A stretch of DNA of 64,000 bases. It comes from Begonia masoniana. Its lineage: Eukaryota; Streptophyta; Magnoliopsida; Cucurbitales; Begoniaceae. The stretch is taken from positions 28,311,205 to 28,375,204 of the forward strand of contig CM039502.1 in NCBI GenBank assembly GCA_022432975.1. The letters run 5' to 3'. A program made the position numbers and the translations under genes. Within the stretch, counting starts at the first letter, position 1. The number at the start of each line of letters is the position of its first letter. This document shows positions 9,841 through 22,251 of the stretch, piece after piece. The notes under the pieces are model-generated. The model saw only the letters and a program-made list of their open reading frames with translations. It was not told where the DNA came from and did no database searches.

Positions 9841-12269
9841 TGTAACGACCCTTAAACTATTCCTCGAAATTCCTGATAAATTTAAAAATTTCTTTTTATA
9901 CTAGGTAAATCTCATAACATTGAGCGGAAATTAAATCATTGAAATCGTTTGGGAAATCATTGGAAGGCTTTTTAAATAAAACATTCTAAAACCTCAATTC
10001 AATTTAAAACAAACAATTAAATGACAATTAAACCATCAGCCAATTGAGACAAAAGAGCATCGAAGCAGGGGAGGGGCAGAAGGGGCAATTCAGCCCAAAA
10101 ACCACAGGCGACCGAACGCCTGAAGATGGGCGATCGGGCGCCCCTCGCACAGCCGCCCGAACGCTCATCTTTGAGCGTTCGGTCGGTTCACGTTCTGCTT
10201 ACAGAACGTGAAACCAGACCATCAATTCAATCGTACGCCTTTCTACCAGCGTACGATCGCCAAACTCTCTGGAAAACCTGAGAGTTCTGCGACCAATCAC
10301 CTTTCCTTCCGCGACCAGTCGCTTCCCTCCTTTTCTTTCCTTCGTTCTTCTTTCCCCTTCACGCCCTGCACACCACATTTACACACACAAGCACTCCTCT
10401 CTTTTCTCATTCCTTCATCACACACCATTTCATACATTTCACAAAACACACTTCTACACAATAACACTATCTCTCACATACATTGTACACGCTATCAATC
10501 ACCCGTTCAACGACTCAAAACACATTTAAAATATAACAAAACTTCTTAAAAACGAACCGCGTGGTTCCGTTTGAAAGTCTAACATATCCTCCTATTTTAA
10601 AATCACTAAACAGTTACAAAATACTTTTAATAAAAGGTTTTCAAAACAATTATAAATCAGTTTCCAAAACGCTTAAAACATTAAACCTATCCACTATCAG
10701 ATCCAAACATCCTAAAATATTTAACTATACAAATTTCCTATATTATATCTATCAATTCCCAAAACGTTTACCTACGTCCCGACGGGTCAAAATCACACTC
10801 TGACTGTCAGCGCACTCCCACGGGCCACCCTCCTTCAATATGCTCATACTTCAGGCGGAAGGACGTCTTCCTCACCTGTCTCAAAATCACCTACACCATA
10901 GAATTAAACACGTGAGCTAGAGGCTCAGTAAACTAAGTGAATGCACGTGAATGCTATGCTATGCATGTACAGTTCAAAATCATGCATCCTACCTTTTCGC
11001 TCTACATTTCATATACGTCACCGGGGCTTCTCTCTCATTAGATAGGAGCGGCACATCCGGCGATTGGATAGCCTCTCGTATCTAACCGGGAGGAAGGCAT
11101 GCTTCATCCGACAGCCATGTCTGAACCACCGCTACCGACGTGACCATCATTACGTTCATTACTTTTTCGTTATCATTTTCCTTTTCAGGAAAATATGCAT
11201 AGAAACTCATTTTCATGCCGTTCGAAAACTATGATGCGTGAACAAATATCATGCTATGAACGAGATAACACAAGTAGAAACATATAATAATAAACTAACA
11301 ATCAACGACCTAACAAAACATAATTCTAGCTACCCGTTCTAAACTACCCAAACACAACATATCTCCAATTTCCTCGATCGACTCAATTCATACGGTGTAG
11401 GCCAAGACGGCCAAACAAGTCATAGAGACTTACCTCGCGTCGTTGCACACCGAGCTCCGTCCACGAGCGTTTGTTCACCTATACATTTCACAATATACGA
11501 CATTAAATCGAGTTTAAATCTTCAAACTCCAAAAATTACTAACTCCTAACTAAAGAAAATTCTCTAAAACTCTAAAGCACCTCATTGAGGCATTTCATCG
11601 AGCAATTCGCGCTCGTGACTTTCCTAACCCCCATCAATGGGGTTTTTAATTTCTCCAACCACCAAAACCTCAATAACTTTCATTTAATTCCAACAACTTC
11701 AACCAATAACCATAAATACGCCCCCTTAGAGCCATAAATACGATAACCCATCGATCTTTAAACTCTATTTCGCGTTTCGAACTAAAACCCTAACGAACCC
11801 TAATCGTTTTAAACCCTAGAAACCGAAATCTATCGTTCCAAAAGCTTAGAGTCTTACCTAAAGAGCGAAGACGACGAAGAAACGTGAAGCCTCAAGTCGC
11901 CGGAGGAGGAGAATCGTCGACGGAGAAGAGGGTCGCGAGAGGGAGAAGAAAATCGTGCGAGGAGAGGGAGAGAAATCGATCTTTCGTTGAAGTGTTGGAG
12001 AAGAAACAACCCTTTTATTTATTTTATAACTTTTATCATGGAAAATGGCCAAATTGCCCTTCCATTTGATTTCTATTTGTTTTCGTTAGTTATTTCGTTA
12101 TTCAACCAACGATTCGTTTTCTTCAAATTTTCATATTTCATACAAAATTCCAATTTATTATTACGGCTCCGTTAAAACTTTTCGTTCGCAAAACGGACTT
12201 AATTTGACATATTTACAAAAATGCAGTTTATATTGGAATAAATTAAATCCCGTAAAGCCGTGTGTTACA
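9841..12269 (-). repeat. Gypsy G1 LTR (2429 bp) shared by two internal regions
   Basis: On the plus strand it starts TGTAACGACC and ends GTGTGTTACA. It is homologous to both LTRs of G2 (19324-21613 and 25229-27075), sharing the CACCTACACCATAG, TGTGAGCTAGAGGCTCAG and GTGTAGGCCAAGACGGCC blocks. A primer-binding site plus gag lies on its left and a gypsy pol end on its right, so it works as 5' LTR for one internal region and 3' LTR for the other. ORFs called inside it have no recognisable domains. Confidence 0.88.
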
Positions 12270-12308
12270 TTGCACCCACCTTATTTAAATTTTGTCCTCA
12301 AAATTTGA

Positions 12309-12830
12309 TTACATAAATAGTTCCGGATACTTCAACATCATATCCTGCTGTCTCTCCCAAGTAGCCTCCTCTACATCATGGTTCCTCCACAAAACCTTTA
12401 CCAGAGGAATCTCCTTATTGCGCAATACCTTGATAGAAGACTCCAGGATTCGCACTGGCCTTTCCTCGTAGGTCAGCATTGGTTGCACTTCAATCTCCCT
12501 TGTTTCAACGACGTGTGATGGATCACGTACACATTTTCTGAGCATAGACACGTGGAACACATCGTGAATACCCTCCATCGATGCTGGAAGCTGCAATCTG
12601 TACGCCATAGTTCCGACCCTCTTCAGAATAGGAAAGGGCCCTACAAAACGAGGGTTCAACTTGCCTCGTCTTCCAAATCGCATGACGCTTTTAAACGGAG
12701 AAATCTTCAAATACACTTCGTCACCTTCCTTAAACTGTAACTCCCTCCGTCTGGTGTCAGCATAACTCTTTTGGCGGCTTTGTGCAATCTCTATGCGTTG
12801 TCTGATAACAGCGATTTTCTCCGCTGTTTG
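12309..12830 (-). pseudogene. Gypsy pol C-terminus with chromodomain, truncated
   Basis: The intact 135-codon tail (12716-12309) starts YLKISPFKSVMRFGRRGKL, has FHVSMLRKCVRDPSHVV (integrase C-terminal domain) and ends with the chromodomain-like VLWRNHDVEEATWE. The homologous frame continues upstream to 12830, where it stops abruptly at unrelated sequence beginning TGATGACTC. Chromodomain plus long LTRs places it in the chromoviruses, probably Tekay/Del-like (inference). It is nearly identical in layout to the G2 copy at 21653-22060. Confidence 0.88.
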
Positions 12831-13416
12831 TGATGACTCTTATTTTAGAGTCATTTTATACTAATTTTACATAAGAAAACTTATATGAATTGAGTGATTG
12901 CAATAATAAATTAGTATGATTTACTGCAATTGCTAAATAATGTTGTAACATTAGTGCTTTGATTGAATTTGACGTATTTCATGCAGATTTCCTATTAAAA
13001 GCATATTTTTCTCCTTATTTTGAATTTTATATTTTCATATTTGAATGTAATTTTTATTAGAGGGAAAATCAAATTCAAAAGCTGAAGATCATGGAGAGAG
13101 AGGAATCAAATCACGTAAATTGAGGAAATTAGTTGCCAATTATGGAGAAGAGAATGTTGAATTCATGGAAGAATTAGATTTGGATTTAATTAAATGAGGC
13201 AGCGGATGATTTGAAGAAAATAGAAGCTGGGCAGCTGGGCAGCGGAAGACTAAGAGAGAAAGAAGAAAGCTGGGCAGCTGGGCAGCGGAAGAGGCAAAAA
13301 CTTGGGCAGTAGAAAAAGACAAAAGCAATTGGTGGATATAAAAAGGCAGGAAGCAACGGATGATCCTCAAATGCAAAGAGGCGACGCCGAGACTGATCCG
13401 CTGACCCCCCCAGAGA
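12831..13416. other. Unassigned insertion-like DNA with terminal hairpin
   Basis: The sequence begins exactly at the break of the gypsy frame with TG, followed by a perfect 8-bp hairpin ATGACTCT-TATTTT-AGAGTCAT (12833-12854). This suggests one end of another LTR-type element. The middle is AT-rich; 13200-13310 carries repeated GCTGGGCAGC motifs. No coding domain is seen and no matching other end or target duplication was found; it stops where the minisatellite starts. Confidence 0.5.
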
Positions 13417-16400
13417 AATCTTTACTGCAATCGGTCGATGTGCAATCTTTACTGCAATCGGTCGATGTGCAATCTTTACTGCAATCGGTCGATGTGCAAT
13501 CTTTACTGCAATCGGTCGATGTGCAATCTTTACTGCAATCGGTCGATGTGCAATCTTTACTGCAATCGGTCGATGTGCAATCTTTACTGCAATCGGTCGA
13601 TGTGCAATCTTTACTGCAATCGGTCGATGTGCAATCTTTACTGCAATCGGTCGATGTGCAATCTTTACTGCAATCGGTCGATGTGCAATCTTTACTGCAA
13701 TCGGTCGATGTGCAATCTTTACTGCAATCGGTCGATGTGCAATCTTTACTGCAATCGGTCGATGTGCAATCTTTACTGCAATCGGTCGATGTGCAATCTT
13801 TACTGCAATCGGTCGATGTGCAATCTTTACTGCAATCGGTCGATGTGCAATCTTTACTGCAATCGGTCGATGTGCAATCTTTACTGCAATCGGTCGATGT
13901 GCAATCTTTACTGCAATCGGTCGATGTGCAATCTTTACTGCAATCGGTCGATGTGCAATCTTTACTGCAATCGGTCGATGTGCAATCTTTACTGCAATCG
14001 GTCGATGTGCAATCTTTACTGCAATCGGTCGATGTGCAATCTTTACTGCAATCGGTCGATGTGCAATCTTTACTGCAATCGGTCGATGTGCAATCTTTAC
14101 TGCAATCGGTCGATGTGCAATCTTTACTGCAATCGGTCGATGTGCAATCTTTACTGCAATCGGTCGATGTGCAATCTTTACTGCAATCGGTCGATGTGCA
14201 ATCTTTACTGCAATCGGTCGATGTGCAATCTTTACTGCAATCGGTCGATGTGCAATCTTTACTGCAATCGGTCGATGTGCAATCTTTACTGCAATCGGTC
14301 GATGTGCAATCTTTACTGCAATCGGTCGATGTGCAATCTTTACTGCAATCGGTCGATGTGCAATCTTTACTGCAATCGGTCGATGTGCAATCTTTACTGC
14401 AATCGGTCGATGTGCAATCTTTACTGCAATCGGTCGATGTGCAATCTTTACTGCAATCGGTCGATGTGCAATCTTTACTGCAATCGGTCGATGTGCAATC
14501 TTTACTGCAATCGGTCGATGTGCAATCTTTACTGCAATCGGTCGATGTGCAATCTTTACTGCAATCGGTCGATGTGCAATCTTTACTGCAATCGGTCGAT
14601 GTGCAATCTTTACTGCAATCGGTCGATGTGCAATCTTTACTGCAATCGGTCGATGTGCAATCTTTACTGCAATCGGTCGATGTGCAATCTTTACTGCAAT
14701 CGGTCGATGTGCAATCTTTACTGCAATCGGTCGATGTGCAATCTTTACTGCAATCGGTCGATGTGCAATCTTTACTGCAATCGGTCGATGTGCAATCTTT
14801 ACTGCAATCGGTCGATGTGCAATCTTTACTGCAATCGGTCGATGTGCAATCTTTACTGCAATCGGTCGATGTGCAATCTTTACTGCAATCGGTCGATGTG
14901 CAATCTTTACTGCAATCGGTCGATGTGCAATCTTTACTGCAATCGGTCGATGTGCAATCTTTACTGCAATCGGTCGATGTGCAATCTTTACTGCAATCGG
15001 TCGATGTGCAATCTTTACTGCAATCGGTCGATGTGCAATCTTTACTGCAATCGGTCGATGTGCAATCTTTACTGCAATCGGTCGATGTGCAATCTTTACT
15101 GCAATCGGTCGATGTGCAATCTTTACTGCAATCGGTCGATGTGCAATCTTTACTGCAATCGGTCGATGTGCAATCTTTACTGCAATCGGTCGATGTGCAA
15201 TCTTTACTGCAATCGGTCGATGTGCAATCTTTACTGCAATCGGTCGATGTGCAATCTTTACTGCAATCGGTCGATGTGCAATCTTTACTGCAATCGGTCG
15301 ATGTGCAATCTTTACTGCAATCGGTCGATGTGCAATCTTTACTGCAATCGGTCGATGTGCAATCTTTACTGCAATCGGTCGATGTGCAATCTTTACTGCA
15401 ATCGGTCGATGTGCAATCTTTACTGCAATCGGTCGATGTGCAATCTTTACTGCAATCGGTCGATGTGCAATCTTTACTGCAATCGGTCGATGTGCAATCT
15501 TTACTGCAATCGGTCGATGTGCAATCTTTACTGCAATCGGTCGATGTGCAATCTTTACTGCAATCGGTCGATGTGCAATCTTTACTGCAATCGGTCGATG
15601 TGCAATCTTTACTGCAATCGGTCGATGTGCAATCTTTACTGCAATCGGTCGATGTGCAATCTTTACTGCAATCGGTCGATGTGCAATCTTTACTGCAATC
15701 GGTCGATGTGCAATCTTTACTGCAATCGGTCGATGTGCAATCTTTACTGCAATCGGTCGATGTGCAATCTTTACTGCAATCGGTCGATGTGCAATCTTTA
15801 CTGCAATCGGTCGATGTGCAATCTTTACTGCAATCGGTCGATGTGCAATCTTTACTGCAATCGGTCGATGTGCAATCTTTACTGCAATCGGTCGATGTGC
15901 AATCTTTACTGCAATCGGTCGATGTGCAATCTTTACTGCAATCGGTCGATGTGCAATCTTTACTGCAATCGGTCGATGTGCAATCTTTACTGCAATCGGT
16001 CGATGTGCAATCTTTACTGCAATCGGTCGATGTGCAATCTTTACTGCAATCGGTCGATGTGCAATCTTTACTGCAATCGGTCGATGTGCAATCTTTACTG
16101 CAATCGGTCGATGTGCAATCTTTACTGCAATCGGTCGATGTGCAATCTTTACTGCAATCGGTCGATGTGCAATCTTTACTGCAATCGGTCGATGTGCAAT
16201 CTTTACTGCAATCGGTCGATGTGCAATCTTTACTGCAATCGGTCGATGTGCAATCTTTACTGCAATCGGTCGATGTGCAATCTTTACTGCAATCGGTCGA
16301 TGTGCAATCTTTACTGCAATCGGTCGATGTGCAATCTTTACTGCAATCGGTCGATGTGCAATCTTTACTGCAATCGGTCGATGTGCAATCTTTACTGCAA

Positions 16401-17296
16401 TCGGTCGATGTGCAATCTTTACTGCAATCGGTCGATGTGCAATCCTTACTGCAATCGGTCGATGTGCAATCCTTACTGCAATCGGTCGATGTGCAATCCT
16501 TACTGCAATCGGTCGATGTGCAATCCTTACTGCAATCGGTCGATGTGCAATCCTTACTGCAATCGGTCGATGTGCAATCCTTACTGCAATCGGTCGATGT
16601 GCAATCCTTACTGCAATCGGTCGATGTGCAATCCTTACTGCAATCGGTCGATGTGCAATCCTTACTGCAATCGGTCGATGTGCAATCCTTACTGCAATCG
16701 GTCGATGTGCAATCCTTACTGCAATCGGTCGATGTGCAATCCTTACTGCAATCGGTCGATGTGCAATCCTTACTGCAATCGGTCGATGTGCAATCTTTAC
16801 TGCAATCGGTCGATGTGCAATCTTTACTGCAATCGGTCGATGTGCAATCTTTACTGCAATCGGTCGATGTGCAATCTTTACTGCAATCGGTCGATGTGCA
16901 ATCTTTACTGCAATCGGTCGATGTGCAATCTTTACTGCAATCGGTCGATGTGCAATCTTTACTGCAATCGGTCGATGTGCAATCTTTACTGCAATCGGTC
17001 GATGTGCAATCTTTACTGCAATCGGTCGATGTGCAATCTTTACTGCAATCGGTCGATGTGCAATCTTTACTGCAATCGGTCGATGTGCAATCTTTACTGC
17101 AATCGGTCGATGTGCAATCTTTACTGCAATCGGTCGATGTGCAATCTTTACTGCAATCGGTCGATGTGCAATCTTTACTGCAATCGGTCGATGTGCAATC
17201 CTTACTGCAATCGGTCGATGTGCAATCTTTACTGCAATCAGTCGATGTGCAATCTTTACTGCAATCGGTCGATGTGCAATCCTTACTGCAATCGGC
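13417..17296. repeat. 27-bp minisatellite, 143 complete units
   Basis: The unit is AATCTTTACTGCAATCGGTC followed by GATGTGC. Full units run from 13417 to 17277 (3861 bp = 143 x 27) with no insertion or deletion, then a partial unit to about 17296. The only variants I see are a T-to-C change at unit position 5 (13 consecutive units 16441-16791, plus the unit at 17197 and the final partial unit) and a G-to-A in the unit at 17224. Because 27 is a multiple of three and no stop occurs in several frames, ORFs of more than 1300 codons appear on both strands; they have no start context, domains or conservation and are not genes. The array lies inside the left LTR of Copia-2. Confidence 0.97.
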
Positions 17297-17344
17297 AGAG
17301 ATATCAGCCTCTATTGTCTTCACACTTTATTTATGCTCTCAACA
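17278..17344 (-). repeat. Copia-2 3' LTR remnant next to the minisatellite
   Basis: Reading the minus strand, TGTTGAGAGCATAAATAAAG begins the LTR right after a polypurine tract. The following AGGCTGATATCTCTGCCGATTG matches the 5' LTR at 33540-33575. The LTR then passes into the minisatellite and its distal end is not recognisable at the far side of the array. Confidence 0.8.
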
Positions 17345-17358
17345 TTCTCCCACTTGGT
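17345..17358 (-). promoter_or_regulatory. Polypurine tract of Copia-2
   Basis: Minus-strand AAGTGGGAGAA directly precedes the LTR start TGTTG, the usual plus-strand primer site of copia elements. The rest of the spacer up to 17726 is AT-rich noncoding DNA in which I see nothing else. Confidence 0.8.
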
Positions 17359-17726
17359 CCATATGTCATTATCAAATTCGTCATAATATTTTATCAAACA
17401 TCATATCTTTATTGAGTATACAACTAATATGGATCATAGTGGTCGTATGTCAATTATAACGACACAGTCCCTTCTATGTATCACAATATCAATTATATAT
17501 TCAATATGATCTATAAGCAGGTATAACATAATGGTCCACATTAGTGTCTTTCTCAAAGAAAAATTCTGTTTATATCACAACTTCATAATTTCATTTATGA
17601 ATGCATTCAACGTAATTAAACAAGATTCATAAGTGTATATCAGAAACTATCAATAAGGAGCTCAAGAGTATCATATACATAAAGAACACAAATATAAACA
17701 TAAAGTTAACATTCGGTAATGTCCAT

Positions 17727-18692
17727 TCATCCGACATGTTCCGTAAATGTTTTCGGTGGCAAACCTTTTGTTAACGGATCCGCAATCATAAGGTTGGTGC
17801 TCATGTGTTCTATTGATACCCTCTGTTTCTGAACTTCTTCTTTAACAGCCAAGTATTTCAATTCAATGTGTTTAGCACCTTTAGAATACTTGTCATTTTT
17901 AGAAAAGAAGACTGTTGCGGAATTGTCACAATAAATTTTAAGCGGATTGACAATACTGTCGACAATACCAAGTCCTGAAATAAAGTTCCACAACCATAAA
18001 CCCTGAATTGTGGCATCAAAGCATGCCACAAACTCAGCTTCCATAGTGGACGTAGCAGTGACAAACTGCTTCACACTCTTCCATGAGATTGCACCATTGG
18101 CTAAAAGGAACAAATAGCCAAAAGTAGATTTTCTTGTATCCACACATCCAGCATAATCAGAATCTGAATATTCAATTACTTCAAGATAATCAGATCGTCT
18201 ATAAGTGAGCATGTGATCTTTCATTTCTTGTAAATACCTCAGTATTTTCTTTGCAGCTTTCCAATGTTCTATGTCTGGATTACTTTGATACCGTCCCAGC
18301 ATACCGACAGCAAAACTAATGTCGGGTCTGGTACAAGTCTGTGCATCCATCAAGCTGCCCACAATAGAAGCATAAGGAATATCTTTCATTTGTATGCGTT
18401 CCAATTTATTCTTTGGACATTGATTGAGATTGAATTTATCTCCTTTTTGAATTGGAACAACACTTGTAGAACATTTTTTCATTCTAAATCTCTCTAGAAC
18501 TTTATTAATATAGGCTTTGTGACACAATCCTAACAATCCTTGTGATCTATTCCGGAATATTTCAATTCCAATCACAAAGGATGCCTCTCCCATATTTTTC
18601 ATTTCAAAGTTCCTATCGAGATATTTCTTGGTTTCATACATTAAGCCAAGATCATTAGTAGCCAACAAGATATCATCAACATACAGAATCAA
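17727..18692 (-). pseudogene. Copia-2 RT C-terminal part and RNase H
   Basis: The frame starts at the RT catalytic motif (LYVDDILLA) and includes the RT thumb (GIEIFRNRSQGLLGL, PYASIVGSLMDAQTCTRPD) and RNase H (YSDSDYAGCVDTRKST, TMEAEFVACFDA, GAKHIELKYLAVKEEV), ending ADPLTKGLPPKTFTEHVG. The family functions are cDNA synthesis and RNA degradation in virus-like particles. It is separated by frame breaks from the RT N-terminus. Confidence 0.9.
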
Positions 18693-19323
18693 AAATATAA
18701 ACTTACTCCCACTGACCTTTAGATATATATATATCTATCAACGATATTTTCCTTAAATCTAAAGGAGGTGATGGTATCGTTAAACTTAAGATACCATTAC
18801 CGGGAAGCTTGTTTAAGTCCGTATATTGACTTCTTTAGTTTACACACCATGTGTTCTTGTCCTTTAATGACAAAAACCTTCAGGTTGGTCCATATAAACT
18901 TCCTCATCTAAATTCTCATTCAAAAAGGCAGTTTTCACATCCATTTGTTGGAGCTGTAAATCATAATGAGCTACCATTGCCATAATAATTATGAGAGAAT
19001 CCTTTTTCGAAACAGGAGAAAAAGTTTCTTTGTAATCGATGCCACCTTTCTGAGTAAAACCTTTGGCAACAAGTTGACTTTTTTTCTTTCGATATTGTCA
19101 TTTGAGTCGCGTTTGGTTTTAAAGACCCATTTACACCCAACTCTCTTACAACCTTCAGGCAATTCGACGAGTTTCCAGACTTCATTCTGTTCCATTGATT
19201 TCAACTCATCTTTCATGGCATCTAACAATTTATCAGAATTTTCATTGTCCATAGCTTGTGAAAACGAAATTGGATCATCATCAAGTCCTAAATCACATTC
19301 GGACTCTTGAAGATAAACCACAT
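18693..19323 (-). pseudogene. Copia-2 RT N-terminal part, broken and interrupted
   Basis: From 19321 the frame reads SFSQAMDNENSDKLLDAM, VWKLVELPEGCKRVGCKWVF and KTKRDSNDNIE, the standard start of copia RT. Frame breaks follow at about 19080 and in 18700-18990, where degenerate FMDVKTAFLNEN-type and LIYGLKQAS-type remains are still recognisable. The segment is cut at 19323 by gypsy G2; the continuation is at 27076. Confidence 0.85.
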
Positions 19324-21613
19324 TGTAACGACCCTTACCCGTATCCTAATTTTACAGTATAAATTTTTCATTTTAATTACAGTTTAAGCGGAACTAAATC
19401 TAAGTTGTTAAACTATTTAAACAATACTTAAAACAAATACTAAACAATTGAAATATAATTATTAAAATCATTTTAAACAATTAAAATCAGGCGGAGGGCA
19501 AAAAGGGACATTGTCCCGAAAAGTAAAGGGGCGATCGATCGCCCAAAACAGGCGATCGATCGCCTGTTGAAAAAGCTGAGGCGCGATCGATCGCCCAAAA
19601 AAGGCGATCGATCGCCAATTTTTTTGCCAAGCTATCGCCTCGGCACACCCTCTGGAATTTCTTCCAGAGCGTGACCAAGAGAGGCGATCGATCACCCTCC
19701 CTAGCAATCGATCGCCAAGTCCTCTGGAATTCGAAATTCCAGAGGACTTTCATCCTCTCTTTTTTTTTTCTTTTCATCCCCTGCATAAAAATTTAACACT
19801 TAACCCATTTCTTCATTCATCTTCCATACATTTCATAACAACCTTTCCCCCTACTTACTAATCCCATTTCATTAATCTCTCGTTTAACGACTCAAAACGC
19901 ATTTTAAAACGTGGTAAAACTTTATGAAAACCAACCGCATGGATATGTTTAAAAGCCGAACATAACCCTATAAAGTAAAATTACCAAGCAGTTGCGAAAC
20001 AAGTTTCCAAAACGTTTAAAAACTTCAAAACATAAACCTATCAACTAGTCCAGATCCAAACATCCTATAATGTTTAACTATACAATTTCCTATATCCTAT
20101 CTATCAATTCCCCAAAACATTTACCTACGTCCCCATGGGTCAAAATCACGCACCGACTGTCAGCGCACTCCCACGGGCCATCCTCCTTCAACGTGCTCAT
20201 ACTTCAGGCGGAGGGACATCTTCCTCACCTGTCTCAAAATCACCTACACCATAGAATTAAACATGTGAGCTAGAGGCTCAGTAAATCTAAGTGAATGCAC
20301 GTGAATGCTAATGCTATGCATGTACAGTTCATAAATCATGCATCCTACCTTTTCGCTAACCATTTCATTTATGTCACCGGGGCTTCTCTCTCGCTAGAGA
20401 GGAGCGGCACATCCGGCGATTGGATAGCCCCTCGTATCTAACCGGGGGGAAAACATGCTTCACTTGACAGCCATGTCTGAACCATCGCCACCGACGTGAC
20501 CATCATTACATTCATTTACCTTTTAGTTTTGTAAAACATGCATCAAAATTCTTTTTCATGCCTTCTTGAAAACAATGATGCGTGAACAAATATTATGTTA
20601 TGGACGAAATAAAAACAAGTAGAAACATACAACAATAAACTTAACAATTAACAACCTAACCAAACCTAAAACTAACTACCCGTTCTAATACCCGAAACAC
20701 ACAAGCACCTCCAATTTCCTCTATCAACACAAATCTTATGGTGTAGGCCAAGACGGCCAAACAAATCACAAAGACTTACCTCGCGTTCGTTGAAATTCAC
20801 GCTCCGTCCACGAGCGTTGTTCACCTAAGGCAATACACAACATTTGTCATTTAAACGAATTCTAAACTATCGAGCTTAGAAAGATACAAACTCCTAGCTA
20901 AAGAAAATCTCATAAACTCTAAAACACTTCTCACGAGCATTTCATCGAGCAATTTGTGCTCGTGAACATCCTAACCCCCATTAATGGGGTTTTTAAAACC
21001 TTCCAACCCCCAAACTTCTCAACCACCTCTATTAATTCTACTAACTTTTATCAACAACCGTAAATACGCCCATTAGAGCCATAAATACGGTAAACCTATC
21101 GATTTCAAACTCAATTTCACGTTTTCAACGAAAACCCTAACGAACCCTAACCGTTTTCAACCCTAGAAATTGATATCTAACGTACCAAAACCATAGATTC
21201 ATACCTAGAGTTGTGCTTGAAGAAGAAAACGAGAAGAAACGATCGCCGGAGAGCAAGCTTTTGACGGCGGAGAAGAGAATCGTACGAAGGGAAGAAAAAT
21301 CGCCTGGAATGGGAGCGAAGAAGAACTCGCGTGAGGGAGGGGAGAAATGAGGGATTTTTGTATTTTTTTATAAAAATTGGTTTGTGCAATTACCAATTTG
21401 CCCCTCCATTAACTCTCTATTTGTTTCTCCAACAATTTCGTTATTTATCCAACGATTCATTTTCTCCAAATTTTCATATTTCTCCCAAAATTCTAACTTA
21501 TTATTACGTCTTCATTAAAACTTTCCGTTCGCAAAACGGACTTAATTTGATGTATTTACAAAAATCTCATTTATATTGGAATAAAATCAAATCCCGTAAA
21601 GCCGGGTGTTACA
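19324..21613 (-). repeat. G2 3' LTR (2290 bp)
   Basis: Plus-strand termini TGTAACGACC and GGGTGTTACA. It contains a cluster of GGCGATCGATCGCC-type palindromes (about 19530-19715) and a sharp TCCTCTGGAATT / AATTCCAGAGGA inverted repeat (about 19719-19745). It shares its outer blocks with the 5' LTR but is about 440 bp longer because the other copy has an internal deletion. Confidence 0.92.
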
Positions 21614-21652
21614 TTCCATCCACCTTATTTAAATTTTGTCCTCAAAATTTGA

Positions 21653-22060
21653 TTACACAAATAGTTCAAGATACTTCAACATCATATCTTGTTGTCTCTC
21701 CCAAGTAGCCTCCTCTACATCGTGGTTCCTCCACAAAACCTTTACCAGAGGAATCTCTTTATTGCGCAATACCTTGATAGAAGACTCTAGGTTTCGTACT
21801 GGCCTTTCTTCGTAAGTCAGCGTTGGTTGTACTTCGATCTCCCTTGTTTCAACGACGTGTGACGGGTCACGCACGTATTTTCTGAGCATGGATACGTGAA
21901 ATACATCGTGAATACCTTCCATAGATGTCGGGAGTTGTAACATGTACGCCATAGTTCCGATCCTCTTCAGAATAGGAAAGGGCCCAACAAAACGAGGGTT
22001 TAACTTGCCTCGCCTTCTAAATCGCATAACACCTTTAAACGGAGAAATCTTCAAATACAC
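21653..22060 (-). pseudogene. G2 integrase tail and chromodomain
   Basis: An open frame with YLKISPFKGVMRFRRRGKL, PFPILKRIGTMAYMLQLP, FHVSMLRKYVRDPSHVV and the chromodomain-like VLWRNHDVEEATWERQQD. In chromoviruses this tail directs insertion toward marked chromatin. It parallels the fragment at 12309-12830. The stretch 22061-22251 continues upstream (IRQRIEIAQSRQKSYAD-type region) but has a frameshift and a stop. Confidence 0.88.
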
Positions 22061-22251
22061 TTCGTCACCTTCCTTAAATTGTAATTCTCTCCGTCTGGTG
22101 TCAGCATAACTCTTTTGGCGGCTTTGTGCAATCTCTATACGTTGTCTGATAACATCAATCTTCTCCGTTGTTTGCTGTAAAATGTCTGGGCCAACTATGC
22201 TAGCCTCGCCTACCTCATCCTTATATAACGGAGACCTATATTTTCAACCAT

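Noticed and set aside
10208..10803. ORFs of 113 and 80 codons inside the G1 LTR
   Set aside because: They lie in LTR DNA, are not conserved in the G2 LTRs and show no domain.
13417..17296. CRISPR-like array
   Set aside because: Units are contiguous with no variable spacers, and the context is a eukaryotic LTR.
13302..17459. ORFs of 1318-1385 codons on both strands with nine-residue repeats
   Set aside because: They exist only because a 27-bp repeat without stops was multiplied; no domain, start context or conservation outside the array.
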